A stretch of DNA of 12,501 nucleotides from Thiomargarita sp. Lineage in GTDB: Bacteria > Pseudomonadota > Gammaproteobacteria > Beggiatoales > Beggiatoaceae. The position numbers and the translations under genes are program-made. Every line of letters starts with the position of its first letter. The stretch's first letter is position 1. Under the pieces are notes generated by a model. The model had not been told where the DNA came from and did not search any database. It was given only the letters and a program-made list of their open reading frames with translations. The DNA is taken from positions 1 to 12,501 of the forward strand of contig DYNO01000080.1 of the NCBI GenBank assembly GCA_020721025.1, read 5' to 3'. This document shows, one piece after another, positions 1 through 7,900 of this stretch.

Positions 1-8
1 GAAAATAG

Positions 9-215
9 AAACAGCTTAATCTACATGGCTTAAAGATGTCAAATCGGTTCTATAACAGTGATAAAAATAATCAACCGAATTTTTCAAAAAAATTGGCAAC
101 AATATTGTCTTGTGGGCAAATCAAGCAAGATTTAACACTCAAAGACAGATTTTATATCTGCGATTGTGGTTTAACCCTTGATCGCGATTTAAACGTTGCT
201 TTGAACTTAAACTGA
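9..215 (+). pseudogene. tnpB remnant: degenerate C-terminal end of an IS200/IS605-family RNA-guided nuclease
   Basis: The frame ending at the TGA at 213-215 reads SCGQ, IKQDLTLKDRF, YICDCG, then LTLDRDLNVALNL. This is the zinc-ribbon and RuvC-III end of TnpB proteins, with CxCG followed by DRDxN (the Asp is the third RuvC catalytic residue in the family). An upstream piece, NRFYNSDK (about 42-65), resembles the usual RFYPSSK that precedes the first zinc Cys pair. About 14 unrelated residues separate it from SCG, and the first Cys of the expected CxxC is missing. The frame has a TAG at 6-8, so only about 68 codons are open, against about 400 for a full TnpB. An ATG at 36-38 could start a 59-aa peptide, but no ribosome site is evident. 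I infer a decayed transposon gene, not a working nuclease. Its 5' part lies outside the window. Confidence 0.72.
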
Positions 216-368
216 TATAGTCGATAAGACTATCAAGTCCATGACACGATCCGGCAGGACTCTAAATGCACGTAAAAAAACTAACTGGTGGAAGCGGGTT
301 TAAGACTTGAGCAATCAAGCAGTTGTGTTGACGACGTGAACAAAGTGAGAATCATTCGCACATCTCGT
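216..368 (+). other. Probable transposon right end / omega-RNA-like region
   Basis: This non-coding stretch directly follows the tnpB stop and ends where a separate AT-rich hairpin begins. It contains a perfect 5-bp stem CTTGA/TCAAG closed by a GCAA tetraloop (306-319) and an imperfect 15-bp palindrome (327-341, seven-base arms with one mismatch). The segment GGAAGCGGG (about 291-299) and the later GTGAGAATCATTCGC resemble, from memory, the GAAGC..GAATC pattern in the tails of IS200/IS605 elements. In that family the guide RNA overlaps the 3' end of tnpB and the right end. The element boundary and the guide segment cannot be placed from one copy. It may be as decayed as the gene beside it. 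Confidence 0.38.
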
Positions 369-389
369 GTTAATTTTTATTAACTTTTT
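369..389 (+). terminator. AT-rich hairpin with T-run, possible weak terminator
   Basis: A perfect 6-bp inverted repeat GTTAAT-TTTT-ATTAAC (369-384) is followed by five T residues (385-389). The shape is that of an intrinsic terminator, but the stem has only two G-C pairs, so termination would be weak. It lies between the tnpB relic and the rpmE promoter, where it could end read-through from the transposon or mark the old element edge. Confidence 0.3.
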
Positions 390-449
390 AGGGTCGGTCA
401 GCCTAATTTTCCATGAAAAAAATTAACCGTAGCTAATTTGAAAAGCTGC

Positions 450-478
450 TTGACAACGCTAACATATTGTTTTATACT
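450..478 (+). promoter_or_regulatory. Sigma70 promoter of rpmE
   Basis: A perfect -35 box TTGACA (450-455) is separated by 17 bases from a -10 box TATACT (473-478, five of six consensus bases). Transcription should start near 485, giving a leader of about 128 nt before the rpmE start codon. This is the best promoter match seen in the window and fits the high expression expected of a ribosomal protein gene. Confidence 0.78.
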
Positions 479-513
479 GTGCGACACTTCTTAAAAAGCG
501 GATTTTGAGTTGC

Positions 514-545
514 GGGGGGTTCCCCTGTTATTGATATCAAAACAG
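514..545 (+). promoter_or_regulatory. Structured rpmE leader with inverted repeat
   Basis: The leader holds a long inverted repeat at 525-545: arms CTGTT-(A)-TTGA and TCAA-AACAG, nine pairs with one bulged A, centred on the palindrome TTGATATCAA (531-540). Just upstream, GGGG at 514-517 can pair with CCCC at 522-525 across a 4-nt loop, so the two hairpins share base 525 and compete slightly. In E. coli, rpmE is known to be autoregulated through its leader. Whether this repeat is such an RNA site, a DNA operator or chance is inference. Confidence 0.4.
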
Positions 546-612
546 TTGATAGTCAATTAGAGCAGTGCTGAGAAAAATTTTTCATAGTTACACAAACTGA
601 GGCTTTACGACA

Positions 613-819
613 ATGCAAGCTGGTATTCATCCTGCCTATAGTGAAATCACTGTCACTTGTAGCTGCGGTAACACCTTTAAGACACGTTCAACGGTGGGAA
701 AAGATTTACATCTGGAAGTCTGTTCTGCGTGCCATCCCTTTTACACGGGGAAACAGAAAATTATGGACACTGCGGGTCGTGTGGATAAATTCCGCCGTAG
801 ATATGCCAAAAAATCATAA
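613..819 (+). CDS. rpmE: 50S ribosomal protein L31 (bL31), zinc-binding form
   Basis: The product is the 68-residue large-subunit protein bL31, which sits at the central protuberance and helps bridge the two subunits. The sequence follows the family end to end: IHPAYSEITVTCSCGN, RSTVGKDLHLEVCSACHPFYTGKQ, then GRVDKFRRRY. Cys16, Cys18, Cys37 and Cys40 form the zinc site, so this is the zinc-containing (C+) type and not the zinc-free paralogue made under zinc starvation. Length matches the usual 66-70 residues. The ATG is preceded by TGAGG ending ten bases upstream. The gene stands alone: its own strong promoter lies about 140 bases upstream and an intrinsic terminator follows 20 bases after the stop. 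The neighbours are a transposon relic upstream and a convergent kinase gene downstream. Confidence 0.97.
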   Translation: MQAGIHPAYSEITVTCSCGNTFKTRSTVGKDLHLEVCSACHPFYTGKQKIMDTAGRVDKFRRRYAKKS

Positions 820-838
820 TGATGCTGTCCGATGAAAT

Positions 839-874
839 ACCTCTGGGAGCGTCTTGCTTTTACAGGGGTTTTTT
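839..874 (+). terminator. Rho-independent terminator of rpmE
   Basis: ACCTCTG (839-845) pairs with CAGGGGT (863-869), giving seven pairs with one G-U, across a 17-nt loop. The T-run spans 869-874. It lies 20 bases after the rpmE stop codon. On the opposite strand no T-run follows the hairpin, so it does not serve the convergent kinase gene. Confidence 0.68.
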
Positions 875-942
875 CAATCATCTCCAAATATTTTGCTTCA
901 AAAACTGTCCTCATTCCCCTCAGTAAAACCAACAACATTGAT

Positions 943-2553
943 TTATTGACGTAAATAATAACTCATGATTTTACGCAAATAAGCTGGTTTCACCGGTTTT
1001 CGTAACCATTTATAACCACACGCTTGCAATTGTTCAAACGATTCAGAAGTGGTATCACCGGTAATCAACACACTGGGAATCACTTTGTTGAGTTGCACTT
1101 GCACCGCGTGAATTACGTCCAATCCTGTTTGTTCCGTTTGTAAATGATAATCTGAAACAATGATATCCGGTACATAACCCGACGTGTCTAGCTGAGATAA
1201 GGCTTCTGCGCCCGAACTTGCGGTCATCACTTCGTAACTCCAATGTTTCATCAAATTAGACAACGCCTTACGCACCAAATCATCATCATCAATCACCAAT
1301 ACCCGTGCTGTCGCGCTCATCTCAGCAAAAGGAGGCGTTTCGACCGTCGTTTCATGCCAATATCCCAAGGGAAGTGTCAATGTAAATTGTGTGCCATGCC
1401 CTTCGCTTGACGATAATCGCAACGGATGATCGAGCAATTCACTCAAGCGTTGCACAATTGACAATCCCAATCCGAGCCCCTTGGCTTGGGACGAGGTGTG
1501 CTTAATTTGATAAAATTCATGAAAAACCGTTTGTTGCAACTCTGCTGGAATACCGATACCCGTGTCTTTCACAAAGATATCAAGCTGCTTATCTCGCACT
1601 GTGTAGCCTAAATGCACTTGTCCATGAGTTGTGAATTTGAACGCATTTGCCAATAAATTTCGCAAGATACGTTCTAACAACAGCGGATCACTGTAAACAT
1701 ACGCGGTGCAGTTATCGACTTGAAAATTGAGATTTAAACTGTTGGCTTGAGGTAAAAATTCATGAAGTAAGTAGTTGAATAATGTTTGCAATGCAAAATT
1801 TTTAGGTTCGGGTTGCACTGCGCCGGCTTCCAAACGCGAAATATCTAACAAACTGTCGAACAAACTGCTCATCATGTCCGCGGATTGTTTGGCTTTGGTG
1901 ACCAGATGGCGGGCTTGCGGCTCAGTAATTTGATAATCAAGTGCTTCAATAAATAAACTTAACGCCTGCATCGGTTGACGTAGATCGTGACTGGCGGCGG
2001 CAATAAAATGAGATTTGGCTCGATTGGCACGCACAGCTTCCGCAGTTTTTTGCTCCAATTCTTCAGTACGTTCAATGACTTTCTGTTCCAGCGTTTGGGA
2101 ATAATGTTCTAATTGTTTGTTTAATTCACTCAACTGTGCGGTATAACGCTGCCGCCCTGCTTCCAAATGTTTGCGTTCCGTAATGTCTTGTAACACGATG
2201 ACTGCATAAGAAATTTGTTGTGCTTGATCAAAAATCGGGCTTGCCCAAACTTCAATGGGAATGATTTTATCTGGTTGATGAATTTCCATGTCATCCACAT
2301 GAGTCGATTCTCCCCGCAACGCACGGACACTGGGCTGATTTTCGCTGGGATAACGCCGATGTGTCCCTGCCACATAAACTGGATAAATTTCTAATTCATT
2401 GTCCGTCACAATTTCCGCAACAATATCTTTTCCCAACAATTGCCGCGCTTTCTGGTTGATATAGAATACATTTTCTTGTGCATCGACCACCGCGACCCCA
2501 ATGGGCAATGCGTCTAAAAATTGTTTCAATTCAATGGAATGTTCAGATATCAT
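943..2553 (-). CDS. PAS-domain hybrid sensor histidine kinase with C-terminal receiver
   Basis: This is a 536-residue soluble hybrid kinase with no membrane segment or signal peptide. In order: a PAS domain (about 8-125, ending in VIVLQDITER), a coiled coil (about 127-178), HisKA with SHDLRQPMQAL (phospho-acceptor His189), and HATPase with the N box NLLANAFKF (Asn303), G1 DTGIGIP (330-336) and G2 GLGLGLS. The receiver spans about 415-536, with acidic pocket Asp422-424, phospho-acceptor Asp468, Thr498 and Lys519. All catalytic residues are present, so autophosphorylation and His-to-Asp transfer should work. I chose the ATG at 2553 because GTGAG lies nine bases upstream. A TTG at 2562 would add three residues but lacks a spaced ribosome site. 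The gene follows the adenylate cyclase stop by ten bases and is surely cotranscribed. No Hpt protein or DNA-binding regulator is nearby, so its target is unknown. Its PAS ligand cannot be read from sequence. Confidence 0.93.
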   Translation of the reverse strand: MISEHSIELKQFLDALPIGVAVVDAQENVFYINQKARQLLGKDIVAEIVTDNELEIYPVYVAGTHRRYPSENQPSVRALRGESTHVDDMEIHQPDKIIPIEVWASPIFDQAQQISYAVIVLQDITERKHLEAGRQRYTAQLSELNKQLEHYSQTLEQKVIERTEELEQKTAEAVRANRAKSHFIAAASHDLRQPMQALSLFIEALDYQITEPQARHLVTKAKQSADMMSSLFDSLLDISRLEAGAVQPEPKNFALQTLFNYLLHEFLPQANSLNLNFQVDNCTAYVYSDPLLLERILRNLLANAFKFTTHGQVHLGYTVRDKQLDIFVKDTGIGIPAELQQTVFHEFYQIKHTSSQAKGLGLGLSIVQRLSELLDHPLRLSSSEGHGTQFTLTLPLGYWHETTVETPPFAEMSATARVLVIDDDDLVRKALSNLMKHWSYEVMTASSGAEALSQLDTSGYVPDIIVSDYHLQTEQTGLDVIHAVQVQLNKVIPSVLITGDTTSESFEQLQACGYKWLRKPVKPAYLRKIMSYYLRQ

Positions 2554-2563
2554 TGGAAACAAC

Positions 2564-4534
2564 TCACTGTTGTAATAATTTTCTACCGATCACCCGGTAA
2601 ATGGTCACCCGGCTTTCTTTGCCTTTTAAATACACGGAACCAACGCATTCGGTCGCAAATTGTCCATCCAAACATTCCAGCGTGGTTTCACTGATTAAAA
2701 TCCGACATGCAGATTCTGCGTCAATATTTTTGTCGAAACTTTCGAGCCGGGATGCCGTATTAACCGTATCGCCCAACACGGTATATTCCTGTCGTTCCAC
2801 CGCGCCCAAACTCCCCGCCACCACGGGACCGGTACAAATTCCGACCCGCATCCGAATCAGTGGCAAGCCTTCTTTTTCCCAAACTTCCCGCAGACGTTCC
2901 ATTTCATCACGCAGTTGCAAGGCACAATCGACCGCACGCGCCGCATCTTCAAAAATTTCGTTGGGACTTTGACGTGGAATCGGTACGCCAAACAATGCCA
3001 TGATGGCATCGCCGATAAACTTATTGACATGTCCACTGTGTTTTTTCTCAATCACGTTGACCATCGTTTCCATGTATTGATTGAGCCAGTCCATGAGACT
3101 TTGCGGTTCCATGCGCTCAGAAACGGTGGTGAAATTTTGTAAATCGGTAAATAATACGGTAGCAATCAAGCGTTGTGGGCGTAATCGACCAGCGTTAAGG
3201 TAATGTTCCCGTTCCTTCCAGATGGCTTCGGCAACATTTTTAGAGACATGTTTGGAAAAAATTTGCATCAATTCGGCGCGTTGATTTTTATCTTGATTGG
3301 CTAAATAGCTGATCATTAAGCTGTTAGAAATAGTCCAACCAATCGCAGGGGCGGCAATAATAATCCATAAATCATACGAAAAAGCCAATTGAGAGCCTAT
3401 TACCAAGGTCAATAATCCACCCAATACGCTGAGGGTAACGCGCCACACGGAACGCGCCCATAAACACACCAATGCGCTGACCACTGACCACAGCCATATC
3501 CACAAATTCTCTTGAAATTCTGTCAATGAATACAACGGCTTATTGCCATCCAACGACATTCGTAGTAATTGGCTAATAATGTACGCATGAACCGCAACGC
3601 CGGGCAAACGCTGTTCAACTTTTGACGAATAACCAAACGGGGTATAAACGAAATCGGGCGTGGCTTGGGCATTCACACCGATCAGGACAATTCGCCCCTT
3701 GATACGATTTCTGAACCATTCTGGCTCAAATTGATGTTCTAACACGCGATTCAAACTCAAGCTATTAAATTCGGTCGGCGCGCCGGGATAGGTGAGCATG
3801 ATTTGAAAGCCCCCCGCATCTTGTGCAACATAGCCACCAAAATTTTCATCCAAAGGCTCTAACACCGCCTTGCCCAAACCCAGTGCATTGGGGTTATCCG
3901 GCACGCCTTGCGGTTCAATATTGTAACGCTTAAGGTAGTGCATCACCAATTTTAAGCCAAATAATTCATGTACATTCTGCTGCATATCTGACGCATACAA
4001 CAAGCCGCGCCGAATAATTCCGCCGGCATCTTCAGGAATATCGTTAAAACCAACGCGATCTGTATCTATTAATGCTGGCGGAGGATCAACTCGACTTCCT
4101 TTGGAATCAACTAACTTTCTGATCGCGAAGATATTATTATGTTTTTTTAGAATATCCGCCAATGCGTCATAACCCGCGCCACCTTCCAAAGGCACCGGTA
4201 AATCACGATAAATATCTAAACCAATGGAATCTGGTTCATAAGCCAAAATCGTTTGAAATAATTGTGCTAACTTATCATCTGCGAGAGGCCAGCCCAATTG
4301 TCGCTGATCTTCATCCGTTGCCCAAATAATCGTAATTCGTGAATCAAATGAAGAGCTTATCGAGCGTGTCCATAGGAGGAAATCGTAGGCGGATAATTCT
4401 AAAATTTGTAGAATTCCTGCGGATCGCAATCCCAAAACGCTGACAAAAACCAGATGACCCACAAGAAGAGCGACAATAAAAGTGGCGTACTTGCCCTGCC
4501 ATAATGTTTTAAAAAAATTTCTTAGCACGTTCAT
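2564..4534 (-). CDS. CHASE2-domain class III adenylate cyclase (membrane)
   Basis: The 656-residue protein makes cAMP from ATP. It has an N-terminal membrane segment (about 17-37), a large extracytoplasmic CHASE2 sensor domain (about 45-325, with ending PGVAVHAYIISQLL), three closely spaced membrane segments (about 344-361, 366-385, 389-411) and a cytoplasmic class III cyclase domain (about 450-645). Metal-binding Asp464 (LFTDLQNFT) and Asp509 (FIGDAIMALFG), and transition-state residues Asn592 and Arg596 (VNTASRLES), are present. The purine-binding pair is Lys505 and Thr585. Lys marks ATP as substrate, and Thr in place of Asp marks class IIIb, several of whose members respond to bicarbonate/CO2. 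The start ATG has no clear ribosome site, but the N-terminus leads naturally into the first membrane segment. It is the first gene of an operon with the hybrid kinase. The CHASE2 ligand is unknown. Confidence 0.94.
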   Translation of the reverse strand: MNVLRNFFKTLWQGKYATFIVALLVGHLVFVSVLGLRSAGILQILELSAYDFLLWTRSISSSFDSRITIIWATDEDQRQLGWPLADDKLAQLFQTILAYEPDSIGLDIYRDLPVPLEGGAGYDALADILKKHNNIFAIRKLVDSKGSRVDPPPALIDTDRVGFNDIPEDAGGIIRRGLLYASDMQQNVHELFGLKLVMHYLKRYNIEPQGVPDNPNALGLGKAVLEPLDENFGGYVAQDAGGFQIMLTYPGAPTEFNSLSLNRVLEHQFEPEWFRNRIKGRIVLIGVNAQATPDFVYTPFGYSSKVEQRLPGVAVHAYIISQLLRMSLDGNKPLYSLTEFQENLWIWLWSVVSALVCLWARSVWRVTLSVLGGLLTLVIGSQLAFSYDLWIIIAAPAIGWTISNSLMISYLANQDKNQRAELMQIFSKHVSKNVAEAIWKEREHYLNAGRLRPQRLIATVLFTDLQNFTTVSERMEPQSLMDWLNQYMETMVNVIEKKHSGHVNKFIGDAIMALFGVPIPRQSPNEIFEDAARAVDCALQLRDEMERLREVWEKEGLPLIRMRVGICTGPVVAGSLGAVERQEYTVLGDTVNTASRLESFDKNIDAESACRILISETTLECLDGQFATECVGSVYLKGKESRVTIYRVIGRKLLQQ

Positions 4535-4990
4535 GGTAAATCGGTCAGCGGCATATTGACATCACGAAAACTTATTGTATCGCAATTCATCGGATAATTT
4601 TTCATCGTTATCAGTGTAATCAACAAGTTCAAAAACTTAATTGAGAAGAAACCTAGCTATCGGCGCAATTTTCAATTTTTTTTACCACATTTTATGTTTT
4701 GATTGATAATTATATAATGTTCTTGCATTACAATGTAAAAGTTTCTTACGATAACCAATGAAAATAAAACTTGTCAACATTGCAGAATTATACAGCAATC
4801 CTTTGGTGATCACTACAAAATGACTCAAAACCACGATAATTTATGATTACAATCGGTTTAATTTCATCAAGTTAAGAATGACGCAGTTCAATTTTCTAAA
4901 AATCATAAAAATGCTTTGTTTAACCGCTACAATGGAATTGTTCGCATCAAAAGTGACCTAATTTAAATTTCATCAAAATCGCAAAAAATT
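4535..4990. other. AT-rich divergent intergenic region
   Basis: These 456 bases separate the divergent cyclase operon and recB and should hold both promoters. No open frame, tRNA or convincing -35/-10 pair was found on either strand. Candidate boxes are a lone TATAAT at 4713-4718 with no good -35, a palindrome GTGATCAC at 4806-4813, and a TACAAT on the minus strand (4574-4579). No ribosome site precedes the recB ATG. I see no CRP site of the TGTGA-N6-TCACA form. Confidence 0.5.
4709..4738. promoter_or_regulatory. Two adjacent palindromes, possible operator or bidirectional promoter element
   Basis: The perfect palindrome ATTATATAAT (4709-4718) reads as a TATAAT-like -10 box on both strands. 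Ten bases on lies TTACA-A-TGTAA (4728-4738), an 11-bp odd palindrome. On the minus strand TTTACA (4739-4734) sits 19 bases from TATAAT (4714-4709), too wide for a standard promoter. In DNA this AT-rich such palindromes can arise by chance. Confidence 0.22.
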
Positions 4991-7900
4991 ATGAAACAAA
5001 TTCAAACGTTTGATCTCATCAATGTCCCTCTCGAAGGTGTACATCTCATCGAAGCCAGTGCTGGCACCGGCAAAACTTATACCATTGCCAATCTCGTGGT
5101 CAGACTGATTATCGAAAAAAATTTACTTATCAATAAGATACTCATCGTCACCTTTACCGAAGCTGCCACAGGCGAATTGCGGGAACGGGTACGCAGCCGT
5201 CTGCAAGAAACGCTGGACGCGCTCACCAACGCCACGACCGATGACATCATCTTAACAAATTTGCTTAAGAAAGTAGAACATCCGCGACAAATTGAAACTC
5301 GTTTAAAAAATGCGTTACGAAGTTTTGACGAGGCGGCAATTTACACCATCCACAGTTTTTGCTCTCATACCTTGAAAGATCATGCGTTTGAGAGCGGAAT
5401 GTTGTTCAAACATGAATTGCTCCAAGACCAAATGCCGCTATTATTGGAGACAGTGCAAGATTTTTGGCGACATTACCTCTATCCCACATCACCACTTTTC
5501 ATTCGCTATCTGAAAGAAGCCGCGACCAAGTTTACTCAGCCCAAAGAACTGATTGATATTATTGGCAAAGGGCGTTATATTGGACAACCGCCTTCACTGT
5601 TGCACATTATACCCGAATTGATTACTGTCTCTGAAAATATCGCATTAGAACAAATTGTTACAAACGAAATTGCTCAAGCGCACCAACTTTGGCGGCAAGA
5701 CGGAAAAAATCTGCAAAATTTACTATTTGCCCTCATCGAACGCGGCGGGGTGTTGCACAAAAGTGTTTACAAAAAACCGCGAATTGAATCGCTCTGTCAA
5801 CAAATGGACGCATTGATCGCCATGCAATCGCTGACATTGCCCAAAGAGATTGAATTATTCAGCACTGATAAATTATGTTCCACCAAGGCGGCAAAACAAA
5901 GTTTGGAGTTACAACAGCCATTTTTTTCATTTATCCAAAATATTCTGAATAAAAAAAATGAGTTAGATAACAGTTATGCTCAATTTTTGCTGTCGTTAAA
6001 ACGCCAACTGTTTCGTTATGTCGAACAACAACTGACGCACAAAAAGCAACAACGCAATTTACAAAGTTTTGACGACTTGATCCTCAATGTCTATCATGCC
6101 TTGCAAAAACCCAATCAACAACGGCTGATGCACGCGATGCGGCAGAAATATCAAGTGGCATTAATTGATGAATTTCAAGACACTGACCCGGTACAGTACC
6201 ACATTTTCAACCGAGTGTTTCATCATCCTGACAGCACATTATTTCTCATCGGCGATCCGAAACAAGCGATTTACAGTTTTCGCGGTGCCGATATTTTTGC
6301 ATATCTGCAAGCGAATGAAAATATAGGACAAGATTGTCATCACACCCTAGATATTAACTATCGTTCAGAACAACCCTTAGTGATGGCAGTGAATACAGTT
6401 TTTCAACAAGCAACGACCCGTCCTTTCTTGATTGAAGAGATTCAATTTCATCCTGTTACACCACAAAAAGACAAATCGAACAGCACCCTTTTGCTCAAAG
6501 GACAGCCGCAACCGCCGCTGAAAATTTGGTTTATTTCTCAAGCTCAGTTGCTTGCCTCCAAAATTGATCAAAAAGAATGGGATAGCCATTATATCCCGCG
6601 CGGCATTGGTCACGAAATCGCTGAATTACTCAATTTAGCAAAAAAAGGTCAAGTGATTCTTGAAGATAGAAAGCTGACCGCCGGAGATATTGCAGTTTTG
6701 GTGCGAACCAATGCACAAGCGCATTTTATCGAAAAGCAATTGATTAAATTAAATATTCCTAGCGTATTGTACAGTCGCGAAAGTTTATTTGTCACGCGTG
6801 AAATTGTCGAAATTGAGCGAATTTTACACGCGATTGCCAATCCAACGGTGGAATCTTGGGTCAAAGCCGCGCTTGCAACGGATATGCTCGGTTTGTCTGC
6901 ACAAGAATTGTATGCGATGAGTGAACATGAAACCCAGTGGCAAACGCGATTGACTTGGTTTCAGCGATATCACTTTATTTGGCAAAATAGCGGTTTCATC
7001 CCAATGTTTCGTGAATTGTTAGTCAAAGAAAAAATTTCGAGTCGCTTGCTGAATTATCCCAATGGTGAACGTCGTTTAACCAATGTGTTACACGCGGGTG
7101 AATTACTGCATCGAGTTGCGGTAGAACAAAAATTAGGAATGAACGCATTGTGTTATTGGTTGGCAAAACAACGGGAAATTGCCCAGGAAACCCAAGATGA
7201 GGAGCGGATGTTGCGATTGGAAAGTGATGAAATGCGCGTCAAAATTGTCACGGTTCATAAAAGCAAGGGATTGGAGTATCCGATTGTATTTTGTCCATTT
7301 TTATGGAGTGGCTGGCTCAATGTAAATAGCAGAAATCAGGAAAAGAAACCGTTACTTTTTCACGATGAACACAAGCAATTTATCTTGGATTTAGACCCTG
7401 AACACAGTAAAAAGTACAAGCAATTTGCGTTGAATGAAGAAAAGTCGGAAAACTTGCGTTTATTGTATGTGGCACTGACGCGGGCGAAATATCGCTGTTA
7501 TGTGGTGTGGGGACAATTTGAAAAACCGGTGGAACTTCCTGCAAAACCGGAAAAATTTGAGAAGTTGGTAAATTCTCCCTTATCTTATACATTGCATCCG
7601 AAGCGAGATTTTTCACAACCGATTGAAGATGAAAGTTTATTGGATGATTTACGTCATCTGGTCGCAGCGTCAAAAGATGAGATTTCGCAACAATATACTA
7701 TCGAAGTGGCGACAGAATTTCCGATAGAAATCAATAAGTATCAGCGATTTTCTGAATCTGTTACGCGGTTACAAGCGCGTCATTTTACCGGTTCGCTCTA
7801 TAAAGCGTGGCAAGTGACCAGTTTTAGCGGTTTAGTCGCGGCGCAAGATACGGAACGTCCTGATTATGATGAAACAATTCAACCGGTTGCAACTGAGTCG

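Noticed and set aside
741..938. 65-codon open frame on the minus strand across the end of rpmE and its terminator
   Set aside because: It overlaps rpmE and its hairpin, has no recognisable protein features, and is explained by chance.
2601..3142. Plus-strand open frames inside the adenylate cyclase gene
   Set aside because: They are antisense to well-conserved catalytic motifs and show no protein-like composition.
4806..4813. GTGATCAC as a CRP (cAMP receptor) site near the cyclase gene
   Set aside because: CRP sites need TGTGA and TCACA half-sites about six bases apart. Here the half-sites are fused with no spacer.
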